Assembly: GCA_036936605.1 (NCBI GenBank)
Contig: JAUPFV010000005.1
Coordinates: forward strand, 229,305,770-229,369,769
Source of the DNA: Limnanthes douglasii subsp. nivea
Taxonomy: Eukaryota > Streptophyta > Magnoliopsida > Brassicales > Limnanthaceae
Length of the DNA stretch: 64,000 bases
Direction of reading: 5' to 3'
In this document: positions 10,579 to 22,296 of the stretch, one piece after another
Layout: each line of letters opens with the position of its first letter
How positions within the stretch are numbered: the stretch's first letter is position 1
Position numbers and translations under genes: made by a program
The notes under the pieces: model-generated
Databases searched by the model: none
The model's input: the letters and a program-made list of their open reading frames with translations, nothing else
What the model was told of the DNA's origin: nothing

Positions 10579-13065
10579 CTAGAAAAATCCAAATGTTACT
10601 AAAAAAATAACGAACATAAGTTTGAACGGAGCATCGCAGGACCTCCTATTATGCCTTGATTTGAAACATCGACCATAACGGGATTGGCTGGTGGTTACCT
10701 CTCCTTTTGATGGAATACGCTTTTTTCTCGGCAGCCCCGCTCGTCTTTTAACGTTCGGGGGATTAACTACTAGCTCTCCATCATTATTACCGGTAGTAGC
10801 TTCACCGAACTCTGTTATAGCTGGTATGTTAAATGAATAGCTCGACCAAAAATTTGCAGAACTGAAAAATGGCTCTACTAATGTCTTCGGATCTTCGTTT
10901 AGAGATGCTATTGCAGCCAATGCATGAGCGCATGTGAAACATTCTTGCTTCCAAGAGACGCATGTGAATTTGAAATCAAAGATGTTGACCACCATGACTG
11001 GGTCTGATAAAACCTCAAACTAAGCGGCAGAAGACTTGCGAACTAACCACGTCCGACCGTATTGCACATTCTCTTTGAACAGCTTGTCAAACTCGGGGCA
11101 TAATTGTGTGTTCCAGCTTAGAACCTCTGCCAAACGTCGAGACATCTGAGTCATAAGAAAAAATCTAATTCGGTCGACCAATTCCACTATAGGCAGATGG
11201 CACAACTTTTTAATCTGCGAATTGAATGATTCCACAGCTGTTGATGCCATCGCCCCATACCGTTTGCCTTTGACGTATGCCTGAGCATACTTTTATGGTG
11301 GGAAATTGCTTAGAAATTTGGAAATACGATCACCCCCTTGGCGCGCAAACTGAGCATAACGTTCATTAAAAAGGTCCACAGTCGGGGCATAAGCACAGCT
11401 CCTAAACATCACTAGCATATTGTTTTTGTAGACTCTGTTACTGTGTTCAAGAGCTTTATTCAAATTCGGTATCAGATGGAAGATAAAATACGCGTGGTAG
11501 TCATTAGGATAAAGAGTTGCGACAGTGTTAATAATACCAGCATGAAGATCTGAAATGAAAGTTATTTGGCGCCCTAGCAAATGCGGTTTTAGACTTTGCA
11601 AAAACCAAAACCAGTTGTCTGAGTCTTCACTACCAAAGATACCAAAAGTTACGAGGAATATGCCTGAAACGGAAAAGATACGGGTATACAGTAAGACTAA
11701 GCTGCTTGGGTGAATGAACTTAAATTGCAATGTAGGTAAAACCTATCTAGCAAACCATCCAGTAGTTTATTCTACAATATAGAAAACTGAAGTAGGCATG
11801 CATAAATCACAATCACAGCAAAATAACCAATCTAGCAACCTAGTTATGCCTATCTAGCGTGCATGTTTAAACCGCAATGTAAACATAACCAATCGAGCAA
11901 CCTTCGGTCATGATATACATTTGAAAAATCAAAGCACATATGTAGACCAAAAGTATAGTGAAAAATGGACTGACCGTTGTTTCCATCTTTTGCCACTGCT
12001 GAAAGCAACACGCCACCATGCTTCCCTATTAGATGGGTTCCGTTAACGTACAGTAAATAACGGCACAAATGGAAACCCTGAAGGCACGCCCCGAAAGCTA
12101 TAAAACAACGACGGAAAACATTGTCGGGAGTTAAATCCAAATGGCAGTCTGTAGTGATGTCACGACTCTTTAGTCTCTTGAAGTGTGATTTTAGCAACCC
12201 CAAAGAGGTATTGCTATCTCCAAATACTACACGCTGTGTCTTTTCTAACGCATTCCACGATAGACGATACGAAATGTCTAAACCGTAGTCTTGGTTGATG
12301 GAGGACTGTATAGTCTTAGCTGTTACTGATTGGCAGTTCCTAAGAGAATCGTGAATTTCATCCGCAATCAAATCGGACGAAAAATGCTTGCTCTTTTTTT
12401 GTGAATACGGGACTGCACGTATGGGTACTAACAAATATTTTTATGGTCATCAAACCGGTTTTAGAATCAACAAAAGCATATAGCCTCCATTTGCACCCGT
12501 GCAAATCTTTGTTTACACAATAGACGGTAATCTTACTAAAGGTATTATGCATGTACCTAAACGCAAAACCGTTCTCTAATGCATAACGGGATAAGGATAA
12601 CCTTAGACCTGCAACACCATCAGCAAATGACTTTCCAACACCGATGATAGCTTCCGCTCATCCAGTTGTAGCAAGATACCTTTTTTGGGGGGTTGAAATC
12701 GCCAAACAGTTACTGCTTTCACCACTAGTTCGTTGGTTATGCGAGGTTTCTTCGAACATTTGAACAGGTTGTTTACGTTTAATTGCGGAGCCTTTATCGG
12801 AAACCTGTTCTTCGATAAGAAAACTAACACTCTTGAGACGCTCAACATCAAGGTAACATTCCAACCCAATAAAATCGGTCTCCTTATTAAACAAACAATT
12901 ATTCCGAGCACCACAAGTATAGCTAATGTTGAAGTTGCCTCTTAGAAGACCCTGCCAGGTTTCCTCAATGTACTGTTGCAAAGACTCGAAATTTTCGAAT
13001 TCGGACAACGGAACAATAGCTGTTTCGTGACCAAATTTGAAAATACAAACTTTTGGTTTCGACAT
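10579..13065 (-). pseudogene. MURA-type MULE transposase (VANA-like), decayed
   Basis: ATG at 13065 (MSKPKVCIFKFGH) opens the N-terminal region typical of plant MULEs, followed by the MuDR DNA-binding module (YALENGFAFRYM, then HGCKWRL and STHTC, 12590-12430). The transposase core spans about 12420-11000, with one intron of about 310 bp (donor at 11974, acceptor before 11663) that joins DGNN-G to IFLVTFG in frame. The C-terminus has a SWIM-like finger (CFTCAHALAAI, about 10930) and a remnant zinc knuckle (GRCFKSRHNRRSC). Catalytic positions are Asn instead of the first Asp (VNGTHL, 12042-12044), Asp in FISDLHAG (11548-11550) and Glu in AVESFN (11230-11232). Breaks are TGA 12658, TAA 11293, TAG 11018 and a frame change at the T7 run 12394-12400. 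It cannot encode an active enzyme. Confidence 0.87.
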
Positions 13066-14095
13066 ATAGTAACCTGAATTGTAAGAGTTTTGGTTAGTTT
13101 GTTGTAGGGCATCGTACAACGGCTGAATGTGTTACAGAGCTAAATCTGTCGAAATGATATATGTTTGAAGACATCTAGCAATGTATCATAACTACAATTG
13201 TAATGTATGTACACTAATCTAGCAATCCCTGCACTAAATCACAATGTTCATACTAACATCTAGCAACAACAATATACATACATAAATTGCAAAACCATAT
13301 ATCAGTTTTAGGTAGAATCGCAATGACTAAAGGAAATGTAGGTATTCGTGCCATTAACAAATAAAACGTAGCCTCAGTCAAGAACTATACCAAACTAGAA
13401 ATCACAACATATAACACATCACATAAATCACCGCATGTATCATAAACTGAAAGTACAGCAATCGCATCCTATCAAACATAGCTGAAAAACTACAGTTTCT
13501 TACAGGAATGTCAACGGGGCCTGTATCGATCCTTTGTTTCGACCAGAAACAGAAACTAAACGATTTCTTGCCATTAATATACATTAGTTACGCTAGTGAA
13601 TTTAGTGTTAAGATCGAAAATGGAAAAATAAGAATGCAGTTGCAAATGAAAGCCGATATTGACCTTTCGTTCTGACGTCGGAACTGGTTCACCGGTGAAG
13701 TCGACGGTAACCTAGTGGTACACCGGTCAGGGTACGAGATTAAGTCGACGGGAAATAACTAGAAGAGGTAGTTCAGTGGTCTGATGAGGAGCTGGAAAAA
13801 ACAGCCTGAAATTATGAGCTTCGTCGATCCTTTTGGTCGCCGGTGATTGGAACGATGGTAGACGATGGTTATTTAGTTTGCCGCTGGTTAGTTAGGTTCG
13901 CTGGTGATTAGTTAGGTTCGCCAGAAAGAGTGTGATCACGACAAGGAATTTTGAAACGAACAAACCTTCTTGAAAAATAGGTTGTTTGTTAGGTTAGGAG
14001 ATAGGAGAGAGAGAGAGAGTGTGTTTAATAAATTCAAAATTCAAAATTAGAGTGAAGGTACTGTAGCCAAAAGGTCTATTTTTTCACAAATTAAC
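13066..14095 (-). promoter_or_regulatory. 5' region of the transposase gene with motif copies and leader
   Basis: Between the transposase start and its TATA box lies noncoding DNA. The segment 13140-13470 carries TCTAGCAAT and AAATCGCAA motif copies and is probably an intron or 5' UTR. The segment 13660-13990 is less AT-rich and has short internal repeats (GTTAGTTAGGTTCGC twice near 13886-13922), mirroring the leader at the left end of the element. No coding sequence is recognised. Confidence 0.45.
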
Positions 14096-14105
14096 CCTTA
14101 TATAC
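14096..14105 (-). promoter_or_regulatory. TATA box for the transposase
   Basis: On the minus strand the sequence reads GTATATAAGG, about 145 bp inside the right end of the element. It mirrors the TATA box 113 bp inside the left end. Confidence 0.5.
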
Positions 14106-14250
14106 TAGGTTAAGGGTAATTATGGTATTAAAATTAAATTAGGTCTTAAAAGGGAATATGTATATTGAGGTGGGTATTAAGTGAGCATTAACCCTTTTGG
14201 GTACTAGATAGTATTATGTTTGTCTCGAAGGTACTTAGTGTCATTTCCTT

Positions 14251-15500
14251 AAAAATAATGTGCATTTTAAAGTGAATATAAATAAATAAGACATTTAATT
14301 TTAACCTACATGGTTAGTATTAGGTGTCATTTTTTATTTTAGTTATGACAATTGAATGTAAACTTATTTCCATATAATTTTACATATGTTCATGATTGGT
14401 TAGATTTAATAAACTTTATCTCAAACATTATCTACAAGTAATTTACTCTAGTTCTATACTACTTTTTTTTATATATTGTGATTGGTGTGAACCATATCAA
14501 AACTCAATACATAAAATTACAAATGAAGATTCATTTTAATGAAATTTGGCGGTATAGTAAAGGTAACATGGGTATATGAATGACCATTTTTTTATAAAGT
14601 TACTTATAAAGTGTACAACATGTACGGTATGAACCGTTTGAACCAGGTGCCGCATACATATGAACGAGAATAAATATCTATATGTGCGATTATCTAAGAT
14701 TACTTCTTATGTATTTCATACAAAGCTAAATAAGGCGTTCAAATTAATCTCTTTTATTACTGATAATATTATATAGGATAAAAAACACTGTTAGTCCTCC
14801 ATGTTTACCACTTGTATCAACATAGTCCCTTTCGTTTACTTCTGCATAAACCTCATCCTCTTCGTTTTAAAAATTTGCAAATATAGTCCCCCCCGCACAT
14901 ATAAACCATTTAAAAACTGACACGTGGTACTTAAATTCTAAGTTTTGTATCACTTTTGGTCCCCAGAATATGCGGAGGGACTAATCGTGCAAACTTTATC
15001 ACTTGTTTATCTAAGTACTAAATAAAAAAAATTACTTGTATATATTTTATCTACTAAACCAAAGAATATATCAAGAAGATAACAAAAATAGATAACCTAA
15101 TCTCCAATCTTTTTCATCATCTATATCCCGGCTACTTGCCAGATTCAGATTACATTCAAGGAAATGTTAGGATCATCTGACGAAACAGAATAATCCATCA
15201 TAAAATAAAATAGATAAGTTACATATAACATTAAGAATGCATAAATAGAGCTCTTGTACATGAAGAACGAAAGATAGTCTTAAACGAAAAAGAATTTACA
15301 ACAGTTCCTACCTGCAAAATGAATCAAAATTGTCAAGTATCTAGAAAAACATAAAGAAGTATTGAACCAAAATCACGTTGAAGGAATGAAGCAAATCAGT
15401 CCGTAATGAAAATCAAGACATGTGCAGAGAGAATTAGAATTCAAGAAAAGGAATTAACATTCATTCCTACAGAAGGAGAAATCATACCATATTTCAATAC
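14251..15500. other. AT-rich spacer between MULE and LINE
   Basis: No gene is recognised. At 14780-15000 there are several AGTCCCT/AGGGACT-type words (for example AGTCCCTTTCG at 14824 and GAGGGACTAAT at 14972) around a CACGTGG box. Plant nonautonomous elements often look like this, but I could not define ends. The 3' part probably holds the LINE 5' region. Confidence 0.35.
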
Positions 15501-15542
15501 AATATAATATGCAAGATAAAGAAAGGAGGTTCGCCTCTTCCA

Positions 15543-16300
15543 AATTTATTATAATAGGAAAAATTTCAAAAGGTATGCCTAAACTTATTATTGTAAATGA
15601 ATTCTTGGATTTCTTAAAATTTACAGCTAATGTTAATGTGTCTATCTAGGATGGTAGACACATAATAAAAAAATTCTCCCTAAAAAATGACTTATGCAAG
15701 TTATGGTCTAAGAATGTATGGACCATTGAACATTACTCCATGAGATTGTTCAAATGGAATCCAGTATCTAATCTGAAGTATGAATGCCCTATAACACCTA
15801 TGTGGATCAGAATATCCAACTTACATGAATTCCTATACAATGATAGTATTATTAAGATAATATCACCATCCATAAGACATCATTTAAAGACTTGAACACC
15901 TGAAAAACGTAGAGCCAAACATAACTCATGTTATGCATGGATAGAATTTGGCATTACCAAAAATCTATTATACAAAGTTGAGTTGGGTTCAAAGATAATG
16001 ATGGATGTTGGCTGAACATAAGCTATAAATATTTATCTTCTTACTACACTAGATACAAATATTTGGGCCACAAGAATTCTGAATGCAAAAAACTTCAATC
16101 CAAGGATCAAACCAGTAAGGAAAAGCAACAAAGTATATCTAATACCAGAATATCTTTGAATACAAGAAAGACCTAATTTATATTCATCAAGGAATCAAAC
16201 CATGCTAGCATAATTCAACCTAATTTATTTAAAGATGAAAATATCCATCTAATTAAGGAAATCGTTCATACCATCCAAGAGAAAAAAAAAAGATGAACAA
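15543..16300 (+). pseudogene. LINE ORF1 (gag-like, DUF4283 plus zinc knuckle) remnant
   Basis: The frame around 15720-15870 reads WTIEHYSMRLFKWNP, then TPMWIRISNLHEFLYN, which is the core of the DUF4283-type nucleic-acid-binding domain of plant LINE ORF1. Around 16050-16095 a fragment KYLGHKNSECKKL matches the tail of a CCHC zinc knuckle. ORF1 proteins package LINE RNA. Multiple stops make it noncoding. Confidence 0.65.
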
Positions 16301-16689
16301 ATACGGCTAAAGTTATCCCAATACATATCAGAAACAATGAGACAGATAAGGATACTCATCAAGACCAGAATAATAAACTCACTTAAAAGGATAATGTCAC
16401 CATACTGAAGCATATGTAATTGAAGCTATTAAATGTTTGGAAGTTGGTTTCAACTGTAACAACACCACTGACTATAAAAGTTTGGTCTATGACCATCATA
16501 CTCCAAACAAGAAGATCATTGACAGCTTTCCTACCTCACCTACAAGAAATAAAACAGAAGTGGATAAGGATTTTAAGGATTTTCTCAATAAGAAACTCAA
16601 ATAAGTGAAAAGAATTAAAAACAATGGTTCTCTGGGTGTCAGTGCTCTTCGGATCATAGATCCAAATAAATCCATCACTAGTAACTCTA

Positions 16690-17360
16690 AATGACCATAA
16701 ATATCCTCAGTTGGAATATTATGGGTATTGCAAATAAATCCTCTAGGATAAGGCTCAAATCAATGAAAAGTAAAGGAAAAATTGATATTATTGCGCTGTA
16801 GTAACCTTTAAAGATCGGGAAAATTTTAGAAAAGATAGCTGAAAGTATTGGATTTCCTAACTATATCTCTAATTCTAATTACAAAATTTGGATTATATGG
16901 AGAGATGAGTTCAATTTGGACATAATATTGGACCACCAACAACTCATTCATGTTAAAGTCAATTACCTAGCAATGGAAAAAAGTTTTTATGTTACAATTG
17001 TCTACGCAAAATGTCAAAAAGACCTTCACTTGAATTTATGAAATAACCTTAAAGCCTTAGCTGACACAACTAAAGAGTGGTTGGTCATAGGGGATTTCAA
17101 TATTATTTCTTCATATAATGAGCGATGGATTTTCTCTACCTTATGTGTAAGAAGTCTATACGACTTTAATGATGCAATTAGTGACTACAACTTGGAGGAT
17201 GCCAGACACTCTGGAACCAAGTTTACATGGACCAAGAAAACTAAATGTAAAAGGTTGGACCATCTGCTATACAATCCTGTTTGTTCTGATTATTTTACAG
17301 AAACCAAAGTTCTTCACATGGCTAGAACCTACTAAAAACACACTCCTCTTAGCATAAAAA
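16690..17360 (+). pseudogene. LINE ORF2 endonuclease domain remnant
   Basis: The start of ORF2 is visible as ILSWNIMGIANKSSRIRL (about 16697-16750), the usual N-terminus of APE-type LINE endonucleases. GDFNII (about 17090) carries the catalytic Asp and Asn, and FTWTKKTKCKRLDHLLYN (about 17223-17275) is the following conserved block. Stops interrupt the frame near 16799 and 17040. The SDH motif region after 17320 is lost (TAA after HMARTY). Confidence 0.75.
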
Positions 17361-17659
17361 TATCTAATGAGGTTAATAAAATTGTGGTTCTTTTTAGATT
17401 CTTAAATATGTGGACTCAAAATTAAGACTTCTTGAATATTATTGAACAAAGTTGGAATCAAGAAATCCATGGCCATCCAATAAATATATTATGTTAGAAA
17501 TCTTAGAGACCTAAATATGTCGAAAAGAAATGGAATAAAGAAAGTTGTGGAAATATTTTTGATGTATCATTGAGGCTGAAGAAACAATGAAATCCATTGA
17601 AGCTAGTTACCAGTTATCCCTAAGAACATAAAGCAATACTAAGCTTGATAATGCCAATG

Positions 17660-19440
17660 TTATGCATACTCAATTCCTTACAAATAAAGAATCTTATTGG
17701 TACCAAAAAAGCTACACAAACCGGATTAAATATGGTGAAAAAAATACAAAAACCTACCATAATTTTGTTCTAAGGAAAATGAGAAAGAACAAAATCCAAA
17801 GCATCTTAGATTATGGTGTTTGGATAACAGACCAAAATCAATTGGGTGAATCTGATGAGTCATAGTTCAAATCTATTCTAACTGAGACCCCTAATCAAGA
17901 AGATATTGAAAACCTAATGATGTAATTCCCAAGATGATAAGTGTGGAGGATAATAGATGTATGATTTTACCTCATGATATTGTTAAGATTCATGATGTTG
18001 TATTTAATCTTAAACCATCCAGTGCAGCTGACATAGATGGTTTTAAGAGTACATTCTTCAAAATCTGCTGGCACATTATAAAAAAAGACCTTTGTGCAAC
18101 TCTTCAGGCTTACTTCCAAGGAAAAACCATTCCTCAAGGTGTTATAGCTACTCTCGTTTTCCTTATTCCCAAGTCCAACAACCTTATATCTTGGAAAGAC
18201 TTCAAACTTATTAGTCTTTATACCCATTAAACATAATACTTTCTAAAATCCTAAACAATACGATAGCTAACTTCCTCCCTAAAATTATATCAAATGCTCA
18301 AGGTGGATTTGTCCATGATAAGTACATTCAAGAAAACATAATCTTAGCTAAAGAGATGGTCCACGATATAAGTAAAAATACAAGGGTGATAATATTATGA
18401 TCAAGGTGGACATGGCCAAAGATTTTGACAGAATGTCTCACAAATTCATTTTGAAAATCATGTCCCTATTTGTTTTTTCTCTGACTTTATAATTTTGATA
18501 GATAGCATGATTAAATAAGTCAATATGTCCATCATAATATATGGTAAATCTAAAAGATACTGTAAAACTATAAGAGATATAAAACAAGGGGATCCATTAT
18601 ACCCGAGTCTTTTTATCATAGTCAAAGAGTATCTCATGTAGGGATTAAACATATTATTTTTACTAAACAAACAATAAGTTATAAGACCATAAATTATCTT
18701 ACCATTCTATGTCTAGGCTTTGTTATAAGACGTGCTTATATTCACCAATGACCTTCCCTCAACTATAGACAAGCTTGCCACCTTTATTCAGTAATACGAA
18801 GACAAATCAGGCCAATAAATAAATAAAGATAAGACCAAAGTAATCACATCCGTTAGTCTAAACCAAAATAGAACAGCTAGCATTGAAATACAAACTGGTT
18901 ATTCTACTAGTACTTTGCATACTGTTTACTTAGAAATCCCCAAAAATACAGATAACAAGACCATTAATTATGAAACCTTAGTATCTAAAATTAGGAACAA
19001 AATAAGTGAATGGGATGGTAATCATTTATCATATGGAGGTAGATTGACCCTAATCAACTCTATTCTTATGGTTATCCCTTCATACTAAATCCAAAGCAGT
19101 ATTCTTCCTAAGATAGTGATTATCAGGATTGAAATATTTTTCAATAAATTATTAAGAGGTTCTTCTCAAGAGACAAACATTTTCAAATTGACCAATTAGA
19201 CAAACCTTAGCAGACCATATGATGAAGGAGGCTTGAACATAACACATCTCTATGATATTTGTTTTGCAAATTGTGGCTCAAATTTAGAAAGCAGAAGTCT
19301 TTTTGGGCCATCTATATGTCCAACATTTACTATTAATACTACCACCCTTTACAGTTTGGGGTACACCAAGCATCATTATCCCATATGGAAAAGGCTCACT
19401 AACATCAAAGAGAGTGCTAAGAAGCATATATAGTGGAAGC
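17660..19440 (+). pseudogene. LINE ORF2 reverse transcriptase remnant
   Basis: Fragments in order: KPSSAADIDGFKSTFFK (about 18012), TLVFLIPKSNN (about 18154), GGFVHDKYIQENIILAKEMV (about 18302), KVDMAKDFDRM (about 18403), IKQGDPLYPSLFI (about 18580), FTNDL in place of the catalytic FADD (about 18740), KDKTKVI (about 18829) and YDEGGLNITHLYD (about 19218). The order and spacing are those of an L1-like reverse transcriptase. Frame changes and stops are frequent, and the catalytic Asp pair is altered. Confidence 0.8.
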
Positions 19441-19799
19441 TTGGTATGGTAATATGGATTTTTGAATTGACAAATGGTGCAGGCCTACCCTATTTATATC
19501 TCTCTCTAACAATGAATATACCATATGGTATATCAAGAACAAAGTCAACTCATTATGGGACAGAGTTGGATGAAATATGTTTAAACTTAAACATCTGTTA
19601 CCCCCACTGAGATTCTGCTAATGTAGAAACTATCTATTAATGGCCAAGAGGAAGACACAATCATTTGGATGTTATTTAAGGATGGATCTTTTAAAACCAA
19701 AGAAATATGGAACTTCCTAAGGAAGAAAAGTAAGCAATATAACTTATATAAGAAACTGTAGAACAATATATCTCATAAGAAATGTTTGTTCTTATGCTG

Positions 19800-20790
19800 G
19801 AGAATCCTTAACAGTTGGATTTAAAGGATATTATTCTTCTGGAAAAGAAAGATTCCTCTTGTATCCAAATGTTAATTTTGTGACAGCATTGAAACCATTA
19901 ACCACATATTTGTAGCTTGTAAGATCTCTTGGGAAACATGGAACTATTTAGCTGATCTGTTTGGCATTAGGCTAGCTAGACATATGAAATTTCCCCACTT
20001 ACTGAGGCGTTGGTTTAAGTCCATCGCCAAAGATGTCCATGTCAGAACTATTATACCAGTAATTATTAGTTGGGATCTTTGTAAGTTTAGGAACCAAGCA
20101 AAATATAAAGACCTCGCATACACAACCAATTCAGTTATCGCATATATCAACCACATGATAATCAACCTTAATCAAACCAACCTGCTTAAGAAAGAACATT
20201 GGACTAAAGATGAGCATGCTGTTATTGAAATTGGTTATTACAACCATTTAAATGGTGCTAGGAAAGTATTATTTCTTAAATGGCGTCCCCTTCTCTCAAA
20301 AAATATAAACTAAACATAAATGGCTCCTGTCTATCTAATGGAGAGGCACGTGGTGGTGGCCTTGTGAGGATACAAAATGGGAATATTATAAGGTTTTTGA
20401 AGGATTTATGGTAAAACATCTCATATAGTGGCTAAAGCAATAGATTTTTTAGATGGCCTTCTAATATGTAAAAGCCTGAATATAGATATGGTTGATATGG
20501 AAACGGACTCTAAAATCCTGGTGGACCTCCTAACCTCTGGTAAAATCCATTGGACATTAGATCCCTACTTTGCTTGTTATAGAATATCCTGTAAAATGGG
20601 TTTAGCTTATATGTAAATGGACTAAAATAAAGTCGTAGATTGGCTTGCTAAATAGACTTTAAAATGTAAAATGAGATTAGATTTTAATCAAACTCAGGCC
20701 TCTAATCACTTAAAGGCTATCACATTCCTTAAAAATATAGAGATGGGTTACTTTCAATTGACTGATTGAAACTGTATATCTGTTTATGTT
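19800..20790 (+). pseudogene. LINE ORF2 C-terminus: zf-RVT and RNase H remnant
   Basis: KIPLVSKC-stop-FCDSIETINHIFVACKISWETW (about 19850-19940) is the Cys-rich zf-RVT module. An open stretch follows (19984-20313) up to the RNase H part: NINGSCLSNGEARGGG (about 20310), an acidic turn METDSKILVDLL (about 20495), and a final GYFQLTD-stop (about 20750). C-terminal RNase H domains are typical of one group of plant L1 elements. Stops occur at 20314, 20410 and 20616. Confidence 0.7.
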
Positions 20791-20829
20791 CTTTAAGATC
20801 GCGTCGAAGTCGTTCATAGCTAGTATTTT

Positions 20830-22260
20830 ATTACTAACATGCTTAGCATGTTCTACTTGACTAGCGATATGTCAATTGATGCAAACAAATGCGTAAATTT
20901 CTAAAATTAGCAGGTACCAACTAATGAACATTAAAAATAAAACATCAACTCAACTCTATAAGAATCCAAGGTTGATTAAAGATAAAAGAAATATATAATG
21001 ACAACAATACTAAAGGAGAATCATGATGAAATACCTGGGCAGAGAAGCAACATGGTTAGAGATCATCTCAAGGAAGAACCATGAATTAGACATATATCCA
21101 AAAGCGTATCTCATTTCATGATACTCAGCTAGAGAATCAATTTTTAAATATATTCAAACTAACAATACAACTTCAAATTCATTTCTCTAAGGGTTAATCT
21201 GTACAGGTGTTCACCCTAAATCTTCCTTGAAAACTTCAATATAATCGATTTCAAGAGTGATATGAAATTCTCTACATCCGGGTAGATCTTCTTAAACATT
21301 CGTGTGTTGATACTGTCTTGGTTTTACTCATAGGAAGTGGGAGAAGCTCAATTAAAACTGTATTAAAATTTAGCACTCTAATATGAATGTGACACAAATT
21401 TTAAAAATCCACTGTAACCTAAAATATTTGGTTAGTACTTCAATTGTATCCAAACCTTCTAAAACAATAAAAGATATACTTTTTTACTTTTGAAAAAATG
21501 ATATCTACTAAACCAACTTTTAATAATTATTTTTTACATTCAATTTTACAAAATTGGAATCAAATTCGACCACTCAATCAAACTTTAACAAAAATTTAGT
21601 CCAAACTAAATTGATATGATTTTAAAAATTAAGATAATATTATGATGATATAAAATTTAAGTTTTTAAGTTTTCTTTTCAAGTTTGTTCATATTCAATAA
21701 GATATTGGTTTTGATATTTTTAAACAGTTATTGTTATTCATATAGTTAATAAATTATATAAATGAAAATAAAAAAATATTTGTTAATTGTATAAGAAATT
21801 ATTTATTAGATTGTTAAAATTTATATTATAATTATTTGTATGAAAAAAACAACTTGACTTGTCTTTTTTTATAATTAAAATGAAACTTTGATTAACACAG
21901 AGTTTACAAATTGGCGGCAAAATTTTGCGCCCAAAATTAGTGCCAAGAATATTCAAATTTACAGATCAAACTAATTCAAAAAGAATTTCGATTACTCCAA
22001 CGATCTTCCATCAACCAACAAACAAGCTACGGTTCATCTATCTTCATGTCATTTTCTCACCGGCAAGATAGAGTGCCTGAATAGCTTCCAATTACCGCAA
22101 TCAGGCTCAATACTCCAACTCAACTGACTTGAAGAGTTCCCCATAATTGCAGCTCCAATGAAGAGCATCCCAAAGCCTCCTGAGCATTATCGCGGCATGT
22201 GATGAACACCAAAGGATTGGCCAAAATCTCGAGCTTGCTGACCTTCAAAGATACGTAAGA
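20830..22260. other. Spacer between the two LINEs, nothing recognised
   Basis: AT-rich DNA without a supported gene. The part at 21900-22260 is less AT-rich and abuts the 3' end of the minus-strand LINE; it may be its 3' UTR. No target duplication or poly(A) tract could be assigned. Confidence 0.35.
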
Positions 22261-22296
22261 TTTTATACACCTAACATTCTTTTCAACCCCGAAACA

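Larger units (their letters stand above)
1780..13275 (+). repeat. Dispersed motif family TCTAGCAAT (plus AAATCGCAA) in noncoding DNA of the MULE
   Basis: By eye I count about 38 exact TCTAGCAAT copies, usually as (G/T)ATCTAGCAATGT, between 1780 and 13220, plus many one-base variants. All read in the same orientation, including those beside the minus-strand transposase. They sit in introns of the Ulp1 gene (for example 2646, 3326, 4203, 6370, 7096), in the central spacer and in transposase introns and flanks, but not in the exons. A second word, AAATCGCAA/T (5456, 8492, 9761, 10082, 13315), is interspersed. Such noncoding-only, one-orientation clustering resembles the binding-motif arrays of VANDAL elements. 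A function here is inference; the pattern itself is seen directly. Confidence 0.85.
1057..14250. mobile_element. Large Mutator-like DNA transposon (VANDAL / Ulp1-carrying MULE type)
   Basis: A unit of about 13.2 kb is defined by three things: a MURA-type transposase (- strand, right half), an Ulp1/C48 peptidase-like gene (+ strand, left half), and a short motif family confined to its noncoding DNA. Both ends point a TATA promoter inward: TATAAAAG at 1170 on +, and the complement of CTTATATAC at 14097 on -. Both ends begin with a related GGAAA terminus, but the terminal inverted repeats are poor. That fits the non-TIR MULEs typified by Arabidopsis VANDAL. A 9-bp candidate target duplication is weak (left AAAAGTAAG, right AAAAATAAT, 7 of 9). 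The transposase is broken, so this copy is not autonomous. The boundaries are inferred and could be off by tens of bases. Confidence 0.75.
15500..20830 (+). mobile_element. LINE (L1-like, RNase H-containing), decayed, + strand
   Basis: Collinear remnants of a plant non-LTR retrotransposon: an ORF1 with a DUF4283-like region and zinc knuckle, then ORF2 with endonuclease, reverse transcriptase, a zinc-finger reverse-transcriptase tail and RNase H. All domains carry many stops and frameshifts. No clear 3' poly(A) or target duplication is visible, so the ends are approximate. It is related to, and in opposite orientation from, the LINE at 22.3-28.8 kb. Confidence 0.8.

Noticed and set aside
14780..15000. 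Possible nonautonomous DNA element with AGTCCCT/AGGGACT words
   Set aside because: I could not find matching termini or a target duplication, so it is only mentioned in the spacer entry.
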